A stretch of DNA of 64,000 nt from Paraburkholderia sp. C35 (GCF_003121405.1 NZ_QBUY01000019.1:40489-104488); one strand, 5' to 3'; positions 28,755 through 38,022 are shown, counted from the first letter of the stretch. Notes: a model not told the origin generated them from the letters alone. Made by a program: numbers and translations.

Positions 28755-28806
28755 ACCGCCTCTTGTCAATCCGATTGCGCCCACGCGCTACCAGGCGATA
28801 ATACAT
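26299..28806 (-). repeat. vgrG duplication, copy 1
   Basis: This stretch parallels 35497-38022 in the same orientation. The encoded proteins match closely from MGAQD to IDIKGAQH, and the similarity extends through the 5-prime leader to GCGATAATACA upstream of each gene. The C-terminal tails and downstream genes differ. It is a long direct repeat about 9.2 kb from its partner. Confidence 0.8.
28446..28448 (-). other. In-frame amber codon inside vgrG1
   Basis: On the reverse strand the codons read ACC AGT TAG CAG CTC, where vgrG2 reads ACC AGC TAT CAG ATC. One base change (T to G) accounts for it. The frame on both sides continues with clear VgrG similarity, so no frameshift is involved. Confidence 0.9.
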
Positions 28807-28827
28807 AACTTAATACGTTAATCGCAA
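28798..28827 (-). promoter_or_regulatory. Candidate sigma-70 promoter of vgrG1
   Basis: On the reverse strand TTGCGA (28827-28822) and TATTAT (28803-28798) are separated by 18 bp, about 43 nt before the vgrG1 ATG. The same arrangement (TTGCTG, 18 bp, TATTAT) precedes vgrG2, which supports the assignment. Confidence 0.45.
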
Positions 28828-28828
28828 T

Positions 28829-28843
28829 CGCCTTTTAAAGGCG
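28829..28843. promoter_or_regulatory. Perfect 15-bp palindrome upstream of vgrG1
   Basis: CGCCTTTTAAAGGCG has 7-bp arms around one T and lies just upstream of the vgrG1 -35 element. There is no T-tract, so an operator is more likely than a terminator. vgrG2 has a different palindrome at the equivalent place. Confidence 0.4.
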
Positions 28844-29295
28844 ATGCGTGATCGGTCGTAATTTCCATACTAGAAAATGCAAATTGGATATCAGAAAAAT
28901 TAGCCAATAAAATCGAGTCCATTTAACAATTTCCTGCAGCATGCAAGACGTTATCTGGCAGATGACCGAGTGCACCTAACTACTACGCATGGATGCAACC
29001 GTCCAATAGAAAAGATCAAAATACCTTCACTTCGGGGCATGGCGTTTGGTACGGCCTGTCGTTCGCGGCGTGGCAGTTCGTCGCTGGAGCACGCCCGTGA
29101 TTTTCAAGTCGTTTCGCCGAATTGGCTGCCGAATTTGACGAATCCGCGTTTCCGCTCGCCACAAGATCGACCTGTTCGAGAATTGATGTGCATCGACTGA
29201 TATGCAACATCAAGAACCAACGACTACATAGAAACCTGAACTGTCGACGCAATTTTCCTTGTTAACGTCGCCGTCGCTATTGCGAGCATCCGATC
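28844..29295. other. Gene-free, AT-rich gap in the type VI island
   Basis: About 450 nt between the vgrG1 promoter region and the 94-residue gene. It is visibly richer in A and T than the flanks (for example 28850-29030). I find no reading frame with coding character on either strand, no tRNA and no clear inverted repeat. It may be the scar of the module insertion that joined the rhs unit to the vgrG1 unit. Confidence 0.5.
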
Positions 29296-29580
29296 TCACG
29301 AATGATGCGTCTCCCCCGCCACCAGCAAATGCCGGTGAATCGTGCAGAAACACTCGTCGTGCCACCCGTAATGCAGATCGCGGCAAACCGAATGTCGCAC
29401 CGACTCCGGAAACCCGGCCGGATCGCCGCGCAGATCGAACTCTAGCGCCGCGAACACCGACCCCGGTTCCGGCCAGTCGGCCTCGTTAGGGCCATCTTTC
29501 AGGCGGTTGCCTTGTGCAACCTCGCTCGCGAGAATCGCCGCCAGTTCCGGGCACAAGGCCACCGTCTTCTTCTTCGTCAT
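29296..29580 (-). CDS. Small protein downstream of rhs, candidate Rhs-toxin immunity
   Basis: A 94-residue soluble protein starting MTKKKTVALCPELAAIL, without signal or membrane segments. The C-terminal half is rich in His and Cys (VCRDLHYGWHDECFCTIHRH). It begins 39 nt after the rhs stop with AGGATCG upstream of the ATG. A small gene immediately behind the variable C-terminus of an Rhs protein is the usual place of the cognate immunity gene, which is the basis for this call. The His/Cys cluster could instead bind metal. I recognise no family. Confidence 0.5.
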   Translation of the reverse strand: MTKKKTVALCPELAAILASEVAQGNRLKDGPNEADWPEPGSVFAALEFDLRGDPAGFPESVRHSVCRDLHYGWHDECFCTIHRHLLVAGETHHS

Positions 29581-29619
29581 CGTGTCGATCCTGTGTGCCC
29601 GCGCCAGCCGGCCTCTGCG

Positions 29620-32600
29620 TCAAATATTCCTGATGATACCCGGCGTCAGATGCGCCTTCTCCGATGGCGGAATGAAATACTGCAGCCCGCCGCCCGGATA
29701 GACGTGATCGTCCTTGACGCCGTCGAAGGTGGGATTGGCCATCGCGCGTCCCTTCGCGACGCAAATATCCTTCGTCACGAAGTACGCGCGAACCTGCGTG
29801 CGGCGCGCGCGCGGATTGCCATCGCCATCGACGCCCGGCGTGACCTGAACCAGATCGTGGAATTTCTCCGAACTGCCCGCCGCCTGGCGCAGCGATCCGA
29901 CCGTCACCGCATAGCCCGGCGCGCCGCCCGGATAAAGCGAATACAGCACCGTGCCACGCTTGAGCACCGTGTTCTGATACGAGTCCACGCCCTTGTACGG
30001 CGCCGTGCCCTGCCAGCCGCGCGCTTCCTTGGCCGGATCTTTTCCTTCACACGGGTTCGGACTGCAGCACGTCTGTCCCGATGCCTGCGCCTTCTTGCCC
30101 TTCAATCCGCGCGGATCGATCCAGTCGGTCGGATTCGGCGCGTACTGATACGGATTGGTGTTGCCGAGCAGGCCAATCGGTTCCTGTGAAATGTACCGCC
30201 CCGTGCGCGGATCGTAGTATCGATAGCGGTTGTAGGCGAGGCCCGTTTCGTCGTCGAATTGCTGTCCCTGGAAGCGGATCGGATTCTGCGCGGGCACGTG
30301 CGTGATATGCGATGCGCGCGCATCGACGGCGATCGTCTCGCCCCATGCCTTGTAACGCGCTTCCCAGACGATGTTGCCGCGCTCGTCCGTCATCATCAAC
30401 GGCGTGCCGATCTGATCGCAGTGGTAAAACAGCGCGCTTGCGGGCGCGTTTGCCGCGGGCGGCTGCATCAACGGATCGTCTTCGGGCACGTAGCGATCGG
30501 TCGGCTTCCATTGCGGCGTGTCGATGCCTTCGACAGCGGTCCCTGCATACTGCGCGAGCGGCGTGAACGAACCGGCTTCGTAGACGAAGTGAAGGCTGTG
30601 CGTGCCACTGCTTTCGAATGCGAGCGTGTCGCCGTCCCAGCCGAAAATCGTTTGCACGCGATCGACCTGCCTCGCAATGCGACGGCCAAACGGATCGTAG
30701 TAATAGCGCGCCTCGCGCGATCCGGCAGGCTCATCCACACGCGCACCGACCAGCCGGTTGAAGCCATCCCACTGATAATACTGTGCGTTGCCGGGCGAAC
30801 GCCGACCGATCAGATTGCCGCGCGCATCGTAATCGAAATGCGTGCCCGCGTAGTCCTGCAACAGATTGCCGAGCGTCTTCGGCACTTGCGTGGGCAAGGT
30901 GCTCGACGTCGTCGTGCTCGCAGACGGATGGCGAATGTTGCTGGCGGGATCGAAGGCGAACTGTTCTTTCGCCACCGGACTCAGCGCTTCGAGCAGCCTG
31001 CCGACGGGATCGTAACGATACGTCGTCAGTCCCTGACGGCTATCGTCGATGCGCGTGAGTTGCCCGGCTGGATCGTAGCCGTAGTGACGCTCGGCGACAT
31101 GCCCCGGCGCACTCTCGCGTGCCAGCCGCTGTTCGACGATGCGCCCTGCGGCATCGTATTTCGTGCGCTGTTCGAGCCGGCTGGCGAAGTTGCGCTGGAC
31201 TTCGCGATGCAGATCGTCGCGTTCGAACTGCACCAGTTCGCGGCCATCGAGCATCATCCCGTGCACGTGGCCCGCACCGTATGTCAGCCAGTCGACGGTA
31301 TGGCCGTCGGGCCGCATCGTCTGGATGCGCGTGTCGAGTTCGTCGTACGCGTGACGCCACACGTAGCTGCGTTTTTCGTCGAACAGCTCATACGCATGAT
31401 GCTCGCGAATCAGGTTGCCGACAGCGTCGTAGAAGTGCTGCACGCGGCTGTGTGCGTTGCGCGCTTCCGCGAGACGGCCGCCCGCATCGTAGGCGAACAA
31501 CTCTTCGGCGCTACCCGCCATACGTCGCGCAAGCCGCCCTGCACGATCGTATTCGAGGTGCGTCACCTCGCCCGCTTCATCGATCGCAATCAGCTTGCTG
31601 CTCGCCGCGTCGTATTCGTAGCGCGTTTCCTTGCCGTCGAAGCCGATCTCGGCCGTGAGGCGGCTTACGGGATCGTAGAACAGCCGGTACGTCGCGTGAT
31701 TCGCGTCTTCGAGCGTGCTGAGGCGGCCAAGGCGATCGTAACGATACGCAAGCGTCTGGCCGAGTGCATCCGTTCGATACGCGATACGTCCCGCTGCATC
31801 GTAGCCGTAACGCGTGCTCGCTCTGGATGGATCGGCGTGCTCCGTCAGGCGGCCTTCGGCATCGTGCTCCATGATCTCGGTGCCGGACGGCTTGACCACG
31901 GCACTCAACTGGCCGTTGGCGCCATAGCGGTAGAGCGTGCTGTTTCCTGCGGCGTCGGTTGCTTCGAGCAGGCGGCCGTGTCCGTCGTAGGTCCATTGCG
32001 TGGTTTTGCCCGAGCAGTCGGTGTAGCTGGTCAGCTGACCGTTCGCGTTGTAGGCCAGCGCCTTGGCGCCGCCTTTCGCGTCGGTGATCTGTGTCGGCAG
32101 GCCCTCGCCGTTATAGGTGTACTCCGTTTCGCGTCCAAGCGGATCGACCTGCTTGACGACGTTACCCTTGTCGTCATATTCGCGCGCCCAGCGAAACCCC
32201 TGCGGATCGACGATAGTCGTCATCTGATCCTTCGCGTCGTACTCCATGCGCACGACGCTGCCGTCCGGACGCACCTGTTCGACGAGATTGCCACGCGCGT
32301 CGTACGCGAAACGCGCGACCGTGCCATCGGCGTAAATGCGTTGCGTGACGTGATGATTCGCATCGCGATAGAACCATTCTTCGCGCGCGTCGGGATGCAC
32401 GATCCGATACGTGTAGCCGTCGATGTCGTAGTAGTGGCGCGTCATGCTGCCAAGACCGTCCGTCACATAGACGAGGCGAATCTCGGGATGCCACGCGAGA
32501 CGCGTTTCATTGGTGCCGTCGTCGGCATATTCGCGCACGCAGCGCGCCTTCGGCCCCTTGCCGTCCCACTCGAGATTCATGCCGCGTCCGGTGCGGTCGG

Positions 32601-34338
32601 TGTAGCGTGTCACGAGATGATGCGTGTACGCATACTCGCGGCGATTGCCGTAACGATCGGCGGCGACGACAAGGTCGCCCTCGCGATCATAGGTATAGGC
32701 GGCAAGCGTGCCGATGCGTTCGCCTTCGGCATCGTAGTGCACGGCCTCGACGATACGCCCCGCGCTGTCGTGCGAAAACGCGATCACGCCTTGCGCCGCG
32801 ATCAGGCGCGACAGTCGATGATCGTGTGTGTAGTCGAATGTGATCTGACTGCCGTTGCGGTCCTTGATGAAGCCAAGCCGGAACGCGTTGCCATGCCTTT
32901 CGTACGCTTCCATCAACTCGTGGCCGCGCGTGACGGTCAGCCATCGTTCGTCGAGTTGCGCGAGCGTCACGCCTTCGCCGAGATCGTCGTGCGTCTCGCC
33001 TGCCTTCAGCAGCGGATAGTCGATGCTGCGGCCACTCGGATCGTGATACACCAGTTTGGCCGCGTGAATATCGAAGCGCGTCGTGTACGGCGTGATCCAG
33101 CGCGCGCCGAGTTCGCCGTGATCGTAGGCATCGAGAAACGAGCGATACGTGCGCTGCCAGATAATAGGCATCGCGCCTGGCAGCATGAAGTCTTCGTGTT
33201 CGAAGCGTTCATCGCCGAGTGCATAGCCGATCGACCCCGCGCTGCGTCCTGCAGAGCAGGTCTTGCAATTCGGCCCGGGATGCTTCGCTGCCGCCTGCTT
33301 GCCGATGGTCTCCAGTTCGCCTTCCGTTTTTTTCAGCTCTGCTTCGACCTTGCCGGCTTCCTTGATGCCGACCGTCTGCGTGCCCTTCTTGCCATGCTTC
33401 TCGCGCCATTTCGCAACGGCTTGCAGCAGCGCGTCGATCAGCCAGAGCATGCCGCCCACATCCGAACTGTTGAGCCCCTTGATCTTCTGCGTGACCATGG
33501 GAATTGCATGACGCGCCTGCGCCGCCAGATTCATCAACTGCTGGTTGGTCGACGGCGAGATTTCATTGACGGCGCGCGTGGCGAGATTCGCGGCGTCCTT
33601 GACGAATACTTTGGTGCCGTCCTTCAGATACGACCACACGCTATCGGCGATCTTGCCCGCATCGTGCGCGGCGAACGCGGCGCCGGCTTCGTTCAGATGC
33701 TTGTCAGCCGCACGATAGTTGCCCGACGTGTCGAACAGACGACCCGTCGCCGCGCCCTCGAAAATCTGCGCGAGACCTTCGAGCAGCTTCTGTGCGTGAT
33801 TCGCGCAGTCGTCGAGCAGTTGTGCGACGCGCGCCTTGATCTCCTTGACGAAGCTGTCGATCTCGCCCGCGAACTTCGCGCTGATATGCGCGACGAGCAC
33901 CGAGATGATCGTATCCGCGATCATCTGGCCGCCCGCTTCGGCGACGGCCTTGCCGCTGCGGATCAGTTCTTCGCGCGCGAGCTTCAGCAGCGGACGCGCA
34001 CCCATGCGGAATTCGCCCATCACGGGCGGCATGGGAATGACGCCGATCAGGTCGATGCCGAGATTCAGATAGTCGAACAGATCGCGCACTTCGGCCTCGA
34101 TCAGCCGCTTGATGTCCATGACGACGTCGATCGCCGACAGGATGTTCGACACGACGGGCACGGCGTTCGCCAGATCCTTGACGCGCTCCAGCGTGATGTA
34201 GCCGTCGCTGACGCTCTTCAGCCACGCGTCGAATTCTTCGAGCGCGGAGCCGACGTCTTCTTTGGTGAAGGTGACGAGCGGCGCGATGGCCACTTCGGTT
34301 GCAATGGCAGATTGTGATGTCACAGCAGCGGCGCACAT
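29620..34338 (-). CDS. rhs: Rhs-family polymorphic toxin (putative type VI effector)
   Basis: A 1572-residue protein. Residues 1 to about 350 are mainly helical without a PAAR motif. CKTCSAGRSAGSIGYALGDE near 360 begins the DUF6531/Rhs region, followed by dozens of YD repeats (for example YDRAGRLARR, YDAAGRIVEQ). The core closes with RYYDPRTGRYISQEPIGL and DPRGL. The last 160 residues (29623-30102) are the variable toxin. There RAYFVTKDICVAKGRAMANPTF followed by YPGGGLQYF is reminiscent of TNT-type NAD-hydrolysing domains; this is inference. It lies behind vgrG2 and before a small candidate immunity gene. No Eag chaperone gene is seen. Confidence 0.88.
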   Translation of the reverse strand: MCAAAVTSQSAIATEVAIAPLVTFTKEDVGSALEEFDAWLKSVSDGYITLERVKDLANAVPVVSNILSAIDVVMDIKRLIEAEVRDLFDYLNLGIDLIGVIPMPPVMGEFRMGARPLLKLAREELIRSGKAVAEAGGQMIADTIISVLVAHISAKFAGEIDSFVKEIKARVAQLLDDCANHAQKLLEGLAQIFEGAATGRLFDTSGNYRAADKHLNEAGAAFAAHDAGKIADSVWSYLKDGTKVFVKDAANLATRAVNEISPSTNQQLMNLAAQARHAIPMVTQKIKGLNSSDVGGMLWLIDALLQAVAKWREKHGKKGTQTVGIKEAGKVEAELKKTEGELETIGKQAAAKHPGPNCKTCSAGRSAGSIGYALGDERFEHEDFMLPGAMPIIWQRTYRSFLDAYDHGELGARWITPYTTRFDIHAAKLVYHDPSGRSIDYPLLKAGETHDDLGEGVTLAQLDERWLTVTRGHELMEAYERHGNAFRLGFIKDRNGSQITFDYTHDHRLSRLIAAQGVIAFSHDSAGRIVEAVHYDAEGERIGTLAAYTYDREGDLVVAADRYGNRREYAYTHHLVTRYTDRTGRGMNLEWDGKGPKARCVREYADDGTNETRLAWHPEIRLVYVTDGLGSMTRHYYDIDGYTYRIVHPDAREEWFYRDANHHVTQRIYADGTVARFAYDARGNLVEQVRPDGSVVRMEYDAKDQMTTIVDPQGFRWAREYDDKGNVVKQVDPLGRETEYTYNGEGLPTQITDAKGGAKALAYNANGQLTSYTDCSGKTTQWTYDGHGRLLEATDAAGNSTLYRYGANGQLSAVVKPSGTEIMEHDAEGRLTEHADPSRASTRYGYDAAGRIAYRTDALGQTLAYRYDRLGRLSTLEDANHATYRLFYDPVSRLTAEIGFDGKETRYEYDAASSKLIAIDEAGEVTHLEYDRAGRLARRMAGSAEELFAYDAGGRLAEARNAHSRVQHFYDAVGNLIREHHAYELFDEKRSYVWRHAYDELDTRIQTMRPDGHTVDWLTYGAGHVHGMMLDGRELVQFERDDLHREVQRNFASRLEQRTKYDAAGRIVEQRLARESAPGHVAERHYGYDPAGQLTRIDDSRQGLTTYRYDPVGRLLEALSPVAKEQFAFDPASNIRHPSASTTTSSTLPTQVPKTLGNLLQDYAGTHFDYDARGNLIGRRSPGNAQYYQWDGFNRLVGARVDEPAGSREARYYYDPFGRRIARQVDRVQTIFGWDGDTLAFESSGTHSLHFVYEAGSFTPLAQYAGTAVEGIDTPQWKPTDRYVPEDDPLMQPPAANAPASALFYHCDQIGTPLMMTDERGNIVWEARYKAWGETIAVDARASHITHVPAQNPIRFQGQQFDDETGLAYNRYRYYDPRTGRYISQEPIGLLGNTNPYQYAPNPTDWIDPRGLKGKKAQASGQTCCSPNPCEGKDPAKEARGWQGTAPYKGVDSYQNTVLKRGTVLYSLYPGGAPGYAVTVGSLRQAAGSSEKFHDLVQVTPGVDGDGNPRARRTQVRAYFVTKDICVAKGRAMANPTFDGVKDDHVYPGGGLQYFIPPSEKAHLTPGIIRNI

Positions 34339-34410
34339 ACGCAGTCAGTCCGGTTCAAGATTTGACGACGGAAGTGTCGTCGTAGCGGCAACCTGGCAAA
34401 GGGCATGGCA

Positions 34411-34785
34411 TCAGTCGGGTTTGCAGGCAGTGGCAGTCGCGAAGCCGGTCGAGAACTGGCCGACGCAATGCAGGATCACGGTCTGACCGACGCGTTGACG
34501 TACCTTCGCGACGGCAGCTGCATCGGCGAAAGCGACACGCACCGCCTGATCGGGATCGTCGCCCAGCTTGCCGACGGTATTGCCCGTGAAGCCCTCGTCG
34601 AGCGCGAGCAACGTGCCCGTCAGCACGACGCGCCGGCCCGCGTAGTTCGATGTGAGGTCCGCGGTGGACAGCGCGCCGCTGCTGAATTGCGCGGCGAATT
34701 GCGCGGCGTTGATCCTGAGTTCGCTCGCGGCATGGACGTCGAAGGCGACGGCCGCTGTGACGAGCAGTGCAGCAGCGTTTTTCAT
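34411..34785 (-). CDS. Small exported protein between vgrG2 and rhs, OB-fold-like
   Basis: A 124-residue protein with a signal peptide (hydrophobic residues 4-17, cleavage after VHA or HAA). The mature part (ELRINAAQFAAQF, YAGRRVVLTGTLLAL, VGQTVILHCVGQF) has the strand pattern of tRNA_anti-like/OB-fold exported proteins. It starts 43 nt after the vgrG2 stop and ends 72 nt before rhs, all on one strand. Its placement inside a type VI module is odd for a periplasmic protein. It could protect the producer's own periplasm or help effector loading; neither is shown. Confidence 0.6.
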   Translation of the reverse strand: MKNAAALLVTAAVAFDVHAASELRINAAQFAAQFSSGALSTADLTSNYAGRRVVLTGTLLALDEGFTGNTVGKLGDDPDQAVRVAFADAAAVAKVRQRVGQTVILHCVGQFSTGFATATACKPD

Positions 34786-34828
34786 GGTCACTGTCAGTGA
34801 TGCGCAGATTGGAAATGTCGATGCGAAA

Positions 34829-37800
34829 TCAGACGATGCTCTTGAGGGCAGGCGCCGCGCTGCGCGCCGTTTCGGCGATTGTGCTGACCTGTTTTGCCGC
34901 GCTGGCCGCCTGGCTGGCTTGCGACAGCGCTGTGCTCGCGCCCGATGGCAGCGCCTTGGCAAGCGCGCTTTGCGCGAGGCCCGACGCCTGCGACGTCGCC
35001 ATCGATGCGAGGCCGCCGCTTTGGGTCGCGGTTTGCGCCATTTTTGCCACTTGCGTGAGTTGTGCGGCCTGGCTGGCGATGCCCGTCAGTTGCGAGGCGC
35101 CGCTGCTTGCCGCGCTCGCCATACTTGCCGCTCCGCCAGCAGCGCTCGCACCGCCCGCAGCCGGCAGGAACGACGCCATCTGCGACGCAGCGGCCGCCGA
35201 TCCATCGCCTGCCGCCGTTGCATCGGGTGGCCATTTCAGGCTCTTGAAGTAGTTCGCCGGTTGCGACGGGTCGCGTGGATCGACGCCGAACTTCACCTGC
35301 GCCACGCCCGGCGGCAGACCGCTGACCGTCGTGCGTCCGCTGGCGTCGAGTGCGCCCTGACGCAGCACGCCGCCGTTTGCATCCAGCACCGAGAACTGCC
35401 CGCCCTTGACCGCTTCGCCGTTCGCATACTGATGCAGCAGATCGAGTTGTCCCGGCTGATCAGGACGCGCGGACGGCAGCGGATAGCCCTGGCTCGCCGG
35501 TCCGTTGAAGCTGTGCTGCGCGCCCTTGATGTCGATCATGCCGGGCGCGTGGATTTCGATATTGCCGCCCTTGATGCGGATATACGCGCCACCGCTCGTC
35601 AGCAGGATTTCCTGATCGGCGGCCGCTTCGATCGTTTCGGTTGCCGAGAGCAGCCGCAGCGTCTTTTGCGCGGTGAGTTCGACGTTGTCGGACTGCGCCT
35701 TGATCTCGACCTTGCCCTTCGCGGCGAACAGTTTCATCCCGGCGTTCTGCACGAACAGGCTGATCTTTTCGCCGACGCTCGCGAGCAGCGACTTGCCCGC
35801 CGCGATGTGCGTGCTCTCGCCGCTCACCAGATTGATGTGCTGGGTGGCGCTCAGATGCGCGGTGTTCTGCGTCGATAGCGCGATGCCCGCAGGCGAAGCC
35901 ATCAACATGATCGGCTCCTTGAACGCATTCGCGCTGCCCGTGCCGCCGCCCGCTGTGTTGGCGCCCGCGGTGCTTCCCGCGCCCGCCTGCGCGCCCGTCA
36001 CGCTGTTTTGTGTCGCATCGGTGAACGACTTCAGGCTATCGTGGCCGTCCTGCAGATTCTCTGCCTGATGCGCGCTCGCAGCTTCAGATAAGCCGTCGAG
36101 CACGCTTTGCGCGTTGTTCAACTGCGTGCTTGCCTCGCTGACCGCGAGCGGCTGGCTCGACACGCCTGTCGCCGGGTGCGTCGAGATGTACATGCCCTGC
36201 GCGGCGCGCACCGCGCCATACGCATCGGAACTGAGCGCAAAGCCGCTGCCGAGATACGCGCCCCGGCTGTTGCCGTCCTGCGCGATCAGATAGCCGAGAT
36301 GCAGTTGCGCGTTGGTGCTGGTGCTGTACAGCTGGACGCGGTTCTGGCCGGTCGCGTCGTCCATCACGAGATGGTTGTAGCCGCTTCCCTGATACTCCTT
36401 CGAGCGGTAGCCCGAGAGAATGCCGTTCGAGTGCCATTGAGGCGTCTTCGAGCCGTTGTAGACGCGGCCGGTAACGATAGGCCGGTCGCAGTCGCCATCG
36501 AGAAACGACACGATCACTTCTTCGCCGATGCGCGGCACATGCACGGAACCGTAACCGCCGCCCGTATCCGATTGCGCGACACGCATCCAGCACGACGCGT
36601 TTTCGTCGCCGGGATTCAGCCGGTCCCAGTGCATGCGCACCTTGATCCGGTTCAGATCGTCGGTATAGACCTCTTCGTTTTCCGGGCCGACGACCGTTGC
36701 CGTCTGCAGATGCATGTGCGGCTTGCGATGTTCAGCCGCGCTGCGGTACTGCACTGTCTTGCGTTGTGCTTCGACACGCGTGAGGAAAAAGCCCTCGCTG
36801 CCGTCGCCGGATTGCACGGCGGCGGGCGCTTTCGCGCCATGTTCGGCGCGTGCAGCGGCGAGTGTCGCGTTCAGGCTGTGCGGAAAATCGGTCGTACCCG
36901 CCGATACCGGCAGATTATTCTCGATCGCCCATTCCACTGCGATGACCGCGAACTGGCGCTCCTGCGCGCCGCCTGCGCTGTGCTCGGGATGACCGGTCAG
37001 TTCGAACCAGCGCCCCGTGTCGATGCCGCGCACGGCCCCCGCGCCATGAAAACGCTTCGCGCGCGATTCCCATTCTTCGACGCGCACGGTCGATTGACGG
37101 TCGCCGAGATCCTGCTTGCCGTACGTGTAGGCGCCCGTGTATTCATACACTTCGGCCTGCACGGGCAAATCGCCCTGCGTGGCCATCGTCGGCACCGACG
37201 TGCCCTTCGGATTCGCCGCCGTACCGGGCGACTTGTAGTCGAACGTGCGCGTGGTCAGCGACGTGCTCTGCAGCGTGCGCGTGCCGCTCCATTGCACGAA
37301 CGCATTGGTCTCGCTGCCCGTGCCCGCGCGATAGAAACTGATCTGCTGCGGCGCTAGCGGTTGAAGCGTGGCGATATCATCCGTGATGACGAGGGTATGC
37401 GATTTGCCATCGCTCGCCTGTTCGAAATAACTGAAAAGGCCTTCGCGTTCCATGAGCCGCTGGCAGAAATTCCAGTCGTCTTCGTATTGAACGCAGAATG
37501 AATGCGCAGCCAGCGGCTTACTCAGCGCAAAGCGAAATGCGCCTTGCGCCTGAGTATGCGCATTAAATACATCGCTGAGAATGTCTTCGGCGGTTTTATC
37601 CTGCCAGATGCGCGCGTCTTTGCGGAAGCGCAGAAAATGCATCCACGACGTAAAGCCGATCTGATAGCTGGTCAATGCGCTATCGGACCCGAGGCGCCGT
37701 GCAGTATGGATATAACCGTGATGCGGCAAATAGGACTGGTCGGCCTGTTGCATCCACAGGGTAACCGGCTGCGCAATCAGCGATTTAAGTTCGATGCCGT

Positions 37801-37972
37801 CTTTAGCCGAAATGACATCGACGGTAAATGTGAAGTCGCGCCCCAGGCGGCTATGCCCGATAAGCCTTTGCGGCACAAATACGTCGGCCCCCGCTGGAGT
37901 ATCGAGCTTTAGCAGCCGATTATCCTGTACGAGTCCGCCCGTAATCGCCGCAATCGTATCTTGCGCCCCCAT
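34829..37972 (-). CDS. vgrG: vgrG2, type VI secretion spike protein with Ala/Ser-rich tail
   Basis: A 1047-residue VgrG. The gp27-like domain fills the first 380 residues or so, followed by the gp5 OB fold (RIGEEVIVSFLDGDCDRPIV) and the DUF2345 beta-needle (about 690-820). A short transthyretin-like segment comes next (FSVLDANGGVLRQG, VKFGVDPRDPSQ). The last 125 residues are nearly all Ala, Ser, Gly, Gln and Met and probably form a helical extension. The uninterrupted frame contrasts with vgrG1. It should cap the Hcp tube and carry the effector encoded behind it, most likely Rhs. No other structural type VI genes are in the window. Confidence 0.93.
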   Translation of the reverse strand: MGAQDTIAAITGGLVQDNRLLKLDTPAGADVFVPQRLIGHSRLGRDFTFTVDVISAKDGIELKSLIAQPVTLWMQQADQSYLPHHGYIHTARRLGSDSALTSYQIGFTSWMHFLRFRKDARIWQDKTAEDILSDVFNAHTQAQGAFRFALSKPLAAHSFCVQYEDDWNFCQRLMEREGLFSYFEQASDGKSHTLVITDDIATLQPLAPQQISFYRAGTGSETNAFVQWSGTRTLQSTSLTTRTFDYKSPGTAANPKGTSVPTMATQGDLPVQAEVYEYTGAYTYGKQDLGDRQSTVRVEEWESRAKRFHGAGAVRGIDTGRWFELTGHPEHSAGGAQERQFAVIAVEWAIENNLPVSAGTTDFPHSLNATLAAARAEHGAKAPAAVQSGDGSEGFFLTRVEAQRKTVQYRSAAEHRKPHMHLQTATVVGPENEEVYTDDLNRIKVRMHWDRLNPGDENASCWMRVAQSDTGGGYGSVHVPRIGEEVIVSFLDGDCDRPIVTGRVYNGSKTPQWHSNGILSGYRSKEYQGSGYNHLVMDDATGQNRVQLYSTSTNAQLHLGYLIAQDGNSRGAYLGSGFALSSDAYGAVRAAQGMYISTHPATGVSSQPLAVSEASTQLNNAQSVLDGLSEAASAHQAENLQDGHDSLKSFTDATQNSVTGAQAGAGSTAGANTAGGGTGSANAFKEPIMLMASPAGIALSTQNTAHLSATQHINLVSGESTHIAAGKSLLASVGEKISLFVQNAGMKLFAAKGKVEIKAQSDNVELTAQKTLRLLSATETIEAAADQEILLTSGGAYIRIKGGNIEIHAPGMIDIKGAQHSFNGPASQGYPLPSARPDQPGQLDLLHQYANGEAVKGGQFSVLDANGGVLRQGALDASGRTTVSGLPPGVAQVKFGVDPRDPSQPANYFKSLKWPPDATAAGDGSAAAASQMASFLPAAGGASAAGGAASMASAASSGASQLTGIASQAAQLTQVAKMAQTATQSGGLASMATSQASGLAQSALAKALPSGASTALSQASQAASAAKQVSTIAETARSAAPALKSIV

Positions 37973-38022
37973 AATGCCTCTTTTTTACTCAATTGCGCCC
38001 CGCGCCACCGCGCGATAATACA
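35497..38022 (-). repeat. vgrG duplication, copy 2
   Basis: This stretch parallels 26299-28806 in the same orientation, including coding sequence, ribosome site and -10 region. The tail beyond about 35497 has no counterpart in copy 1. Confidence 0.8.

Noticed and set aside
28755..29295. An insertion-sequence remnant between the two vgrG modules
   Set aside because: No transposase fragment, terminal inverted repeats or target duplication can be seen.
30259..34317. A 1352-codon open frame on the plus strand
   Set aside because: It is wholly antisense to the rhs gene. YD-repeat DNA of high GC leaves the opposite strand open. The translation is Arg/His-rich without a domain.
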